The translations under genes were made by a program, and so were the position numbers. 64,000 bases of DNA from Ceratorhiza oryzae-sativae (taxonomy: Eukaryota > Basidiomycota > Agaricomycetes > Cantharellales > Ceratobasidiaceae), in NCBI GenBank assembly GCA_030998015.1, contig JARWMV010000245.1, forward strand, positions 62,001 to 126,000, read 5' to 3'. Every line of letters begins with the position of its first letter. Position 1 is the stretch's first letter. The notes below the pieces were generated by a model. It did no database searches and had not been told where the DNA came from. It worked only from the letters and a program-made list of their open reading frames with translations. Shown here one piece after another: positions 61,357-64,000 of this stretch.

Positions 61357-61845
61357 CTACGAAAGCGGCGACCGAGACGTGCCGAAAGACAGTCCAGACC
61401 CGTTGCTACGAAAAAAAAAAAAACCTCCCACCAGTCAGCCAGCCAAGTGTCCCATATATGGGCAGAGATTAAACCTAATCTCCTGAGCTCAAGCCAATGA
61501 CGGCCGACCGCGATGTCCGTTCGCCGATCATCGGTGACCCTCCGACGCACGGCTCCCGCTGCCGAGCTGCACGTGATGGCGCTCCTCTATGCGTGTCCAC
61601 CACACCAACTAGCTCTCCACCATGCGTAGGGAGATAATTTATCACAATTATGAGGTAGGAAATGTCAAAATTAATACCTCACGAAAAATGCAGCGAACAT
61701 CTGATGGCCACAACAGGCTGTATGCGCGGCTCAAGCCATCACTCCTATCCTCCCCCTAACCAAGGCCCAACTTCTTCACAGAGGGGAAAAAAAGGCAGAA
61801 AAGGCGCAACAGCGTTTCACTCGCGCAGAGGGCGAAAAAACGCGA

Positions 61846-61852
61846 TATAAAA
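61846..61852 (+). promoter_or_regulatory. TATA box of inverted pair copy 2
   Basis: TATAAAA 62 bp before the ATG at 61914; the same element is kept at the same place in copy 1. Confidence 0.6.
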
Positions 61853-61913
61853 TTCCAGCTACCAGCTGCCCTTCGCCTCGTCCCCGCCTTCCCCTCCCCC
61901 TCCAGTTTTCAGC

Positions 61914-63797
61914 ATGCATCCTGTTGAATACTCCAAGTACCTGCTCGTCGCCGCCTTGGCATACTTCGATTTCACCACCTATGTGGGACTCACCACTCTT
62001 GACATCGGCTCTCGTGTCGTCCACGCCGTCACGTAAGTGTTTTCTCGTCTGCTCTGTCCAACGCTGGCTGACGACGACGAAGATACGTCGGGGTGAGCCG
62101 CATGGCACTCCAGCTCCCGGTCGGGGCGTTCGTTCCGCCTCCTCGGCCCGTGACCGCTACGGACGTGGCTCTGTACGTCGGGCCGGCCGCCATGGCGTCT
62201 AGCGTGGACAGGCTGCACTATGTCCCGAAGGTGCTGGAGATGGGATACCGAGCCATGGACAGTGCGGCGACGACATTGATCGAGTATCACGGTCGGATGT
62301 CGTCTGCTGTGTACCGGGCTCTACCGCCGGTGCTGACAGTCGACCGGTCGGCATATATACCGGTCAGGCCATTGTGGTATGACGAGTGGCCACTCGCCCT
62401 CCCTCCCCTGATCCATCCGAACCTCACTCGCCCGGTCTTCGACCTCCCCCTCGCACCGCCTCAGCCTATGATCATCGCCCCTCCCCTGTTCCACTCGCCA
62501 CCACCTCCGGTCGAGAGCGATGTCTCCCAACCATGTCCTGTAGACCGTCGGCCGCCAATGTCAGCGATGGTCGTTCTTGGGCAGTGCACCCCATATCGCG
62601 TCCTGCCCACTCAGGACGCGATTATTCTAGATTGGGATACGGAGGAAGTCGCCAAGGAAGTCATCGACGTGGCTCCAGGCACCGAGGTAACCGCCGACCT
62701 GGATCCAGATTGTGAGCCAGCGTCGAACGAGCCGAACGAGTGGGACAAGGCGAAGCAGGTCGCGGCGTATGTGCACAAATCGCACCCCACCAGCGCGACT
62801 AGAAGATGTCGGTTACCAATCTTAATCCGCGTCTTCATCGTTGGTTAGTTGCCTTGTGTTCGTTCGACTGTCTGGTGTGTGCTAATCTTCTTGCTGCATT
62901 AGGCTTCATCATTTGGGACATAGTCGTCCCGCTCATCAAGTGGACGTGTGGCTGCATATTCGGTTGGTGAACTATTTTGATGCATACGCTTCTGATACTG
63001 ACAAATATACTGACCTGCTCGTCTCACGTCCGTCTCTGTTTGCCGGCTGGCATCAAAACTGGTGGCATAATTAATATGCGATACGTTTCTCCCTCTTTTC
63101 TACTGAAATTTATTCAGGATGTTATTGGCGACTGAGGGCGATGGTCCAGACGGGTTCGAACGAATTGGATCCCAACGCCGCCACCCCCGAGTCCCACCCC
63201 TCCACCCCTTCCCCGACTTCCCCTCCCGAAGCTCCCCTCTCCCCCTCAACCGCAGTCCCCACGCTCACTTCGCCGGGATCTACCCGTATACACGACGAAG
63301 GAGGCCGTGGTGAAAACCCAGCGCTTAACCCGGCACACGTTCCTCTTCCACCCGACCGCGATGAAGACTGGATAGTCTCGCCGCCGTCGCCACCCCCGTC
63401 GCCTCTGCCCTCTCCATCCTCGGAGACAGAGGCCACAGCCCCCTCTGACCTGGACAATGGGGAACAGCCGAGCAACCCGATGCTGATCGACACTGGGTCG
63501 ACCCTTCCTCCCAACGCCCCGACCTCCCCTCGCCCGGCAGCCGGTGCCTTGGATGTCTCGCCGGATGAGACCATTCCAGCAAATCGGAGCTTAGATGCTC
63601 CACAAGCGGACTCGACGCCAACGAGCCGGGTCAACCGACCGCCCGAGACCGGCCCGAATGATCAAGGCGGGTGGACAGTTGTTGAGCGGAAGCGCCGTGG
63701 TGGACGCGCTCCGGTTCCTGTCCCGGTGGCTAGTCTGAGTCAAAAGAAAACGAGGAGAGGGACGAGAGGAGGAAAGGGGAAGAAGAAGGAAGAGTAG
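61914..63797 (+). CDS. Unknown membrane-anchored protein, inverted pair copy 2
   Basis: Four exons join in frame: 61914-62032, 62083-62843, 62903-62962 and 63118-63797. MHPVEYSKYLLVAALAYFDF, TTLDIGSRVVHAVTYVGVSR, MALQLPVGAFVPPPRPVTAT, VALYVGPAAMASSVDRLHYV, Pro-rich PPPVESDV region, VVLGQCTPYRVLPTQDAIIL, a short EEVAKEVID where copy 1 has an expanded repeat, then CRLPILIRVFIVG joined to FIIWDIVVPLIKWTCGCIFG (membrane helix) and CYWRLRAMVQTGSNELDPNA. Long Pro/Ser/Thr/Asp-rich tail with conserved GGWTVVERKRRGGRAP and SQKKTRRGTRGGKGKKKEE end. No frame breaks. The protein is about 539 residues and of unknown function; kept reading frames in both copies argue for selection. Confidence 0.75.
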
Positions 63798-64000
63798 TAG
63801 AGGGAGGACAATAAAGGTGACGTACAGAGACATCGGCGATGACGATGACGATGCAGATAAAATTACACATACCCCCGCCCTTCCTCGGCTTGGGGAAGCG
63901 CCAGCGTCATCCGACTCTGGACGTCGGCCTGTATGCGCGCCTGTGCGGTATCGCCTATCCCAGGGCCACCGTGCTATCTGTTGGCCCCAGACAGCGCGGG

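Larger units (their letters stand above)
61357..64000 (+). repeat. Arm 2 of a large inverted duplication (cut by window end)
   Basis: Reverse-complement match to 52317-55030, including the gene, the TATA box and the segment AAACCTAATCTCCTGAGCTC at about 61470-61489. It still matches at the last base of the window, so the true arm length is unknown. Confidence 0.88.

Overview
The window looks like nuclear DNA of a filamentous basidiomycete of the Agaricomycetes type. Genes are broken by many 48-65 bp GT-AG introns. The families present are fungal: AA9 lytic polysaccharide monooxygenases (LPMOs), PL1 pectate lyase, GH25 lysozyme, S1/P1 nucleases, a DUF6593 protein and F-box proteins. A plant-associated Ceratobasidium/Rhizoctonia-like fungus is my best guess from the gene mix, but this is inference. 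I see no rRNA gene, no confident tRNA and no CRISPR array.

Layout. 0.2-4.7 kb (minus strand): a subtilisin protease and a PL1 pectate lyase, both secreted. 6.4-9.3 kb (plus): an RGG/RS-rich ORF and a ferroportin-type (SLC40) transporter. 9.8-15.0 kb (plus): two tandem metacaspase-like genes. 15.8-17.6 kb: the housekeeping genes EMC6 (minus) and HOM2 (plus), head to head. 18.5-26 kb (plus): a DUF6593 protein, small one-pass membrane proteins and a CsbD-like gene with a truncated copy. 26.55-29.1 kb: a segment bounded by inverted GC-rich repeats, holding unidentified ORFs. 29.8-35.3 kb (minus): a GH25 lysozyme and two tandem S1/P1 nucleases. 36.2-40.9 kb (minus): two tandem type-I membrane proteins. 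42.1-47.8 kb (minus): delta-1-pyrroline-5-carboxylate dehydrogenase, a small membrane protein, a multi-pass membrane protein and a WBP2-like GRAM protein. 48.2-58 kb: three AA9 LPMO genes (plus), interrupted by the first arm of a large inverted duplication (52.3-55.0 kb). 58.5-60 kb (minus): an F-box protein. 61.36-64 kb: the second arm, cut by the window end.

Together the secreted enzymes (LPMOs, pectate lyase, subtilisin, lysozyme, nucleases) form a saprotroph or plant-pathogen style extracellular toolkit. Local duplication is the main theme: two metacaspases, two nucleases, two type-I membrane proteins, three LPMOs, two CsbD-like units and one inverted gene pair.

Many otherwise well conserved genes carry one or more single-base frame breaks, often at short homopolymers. 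I read most of these as uncorrected sequence errors rather than real pseudogenes. Gene limits below were built by joining exons by eye through GT-AG (rarely GC-AG) introns; internal borders have not been tested against RNA.
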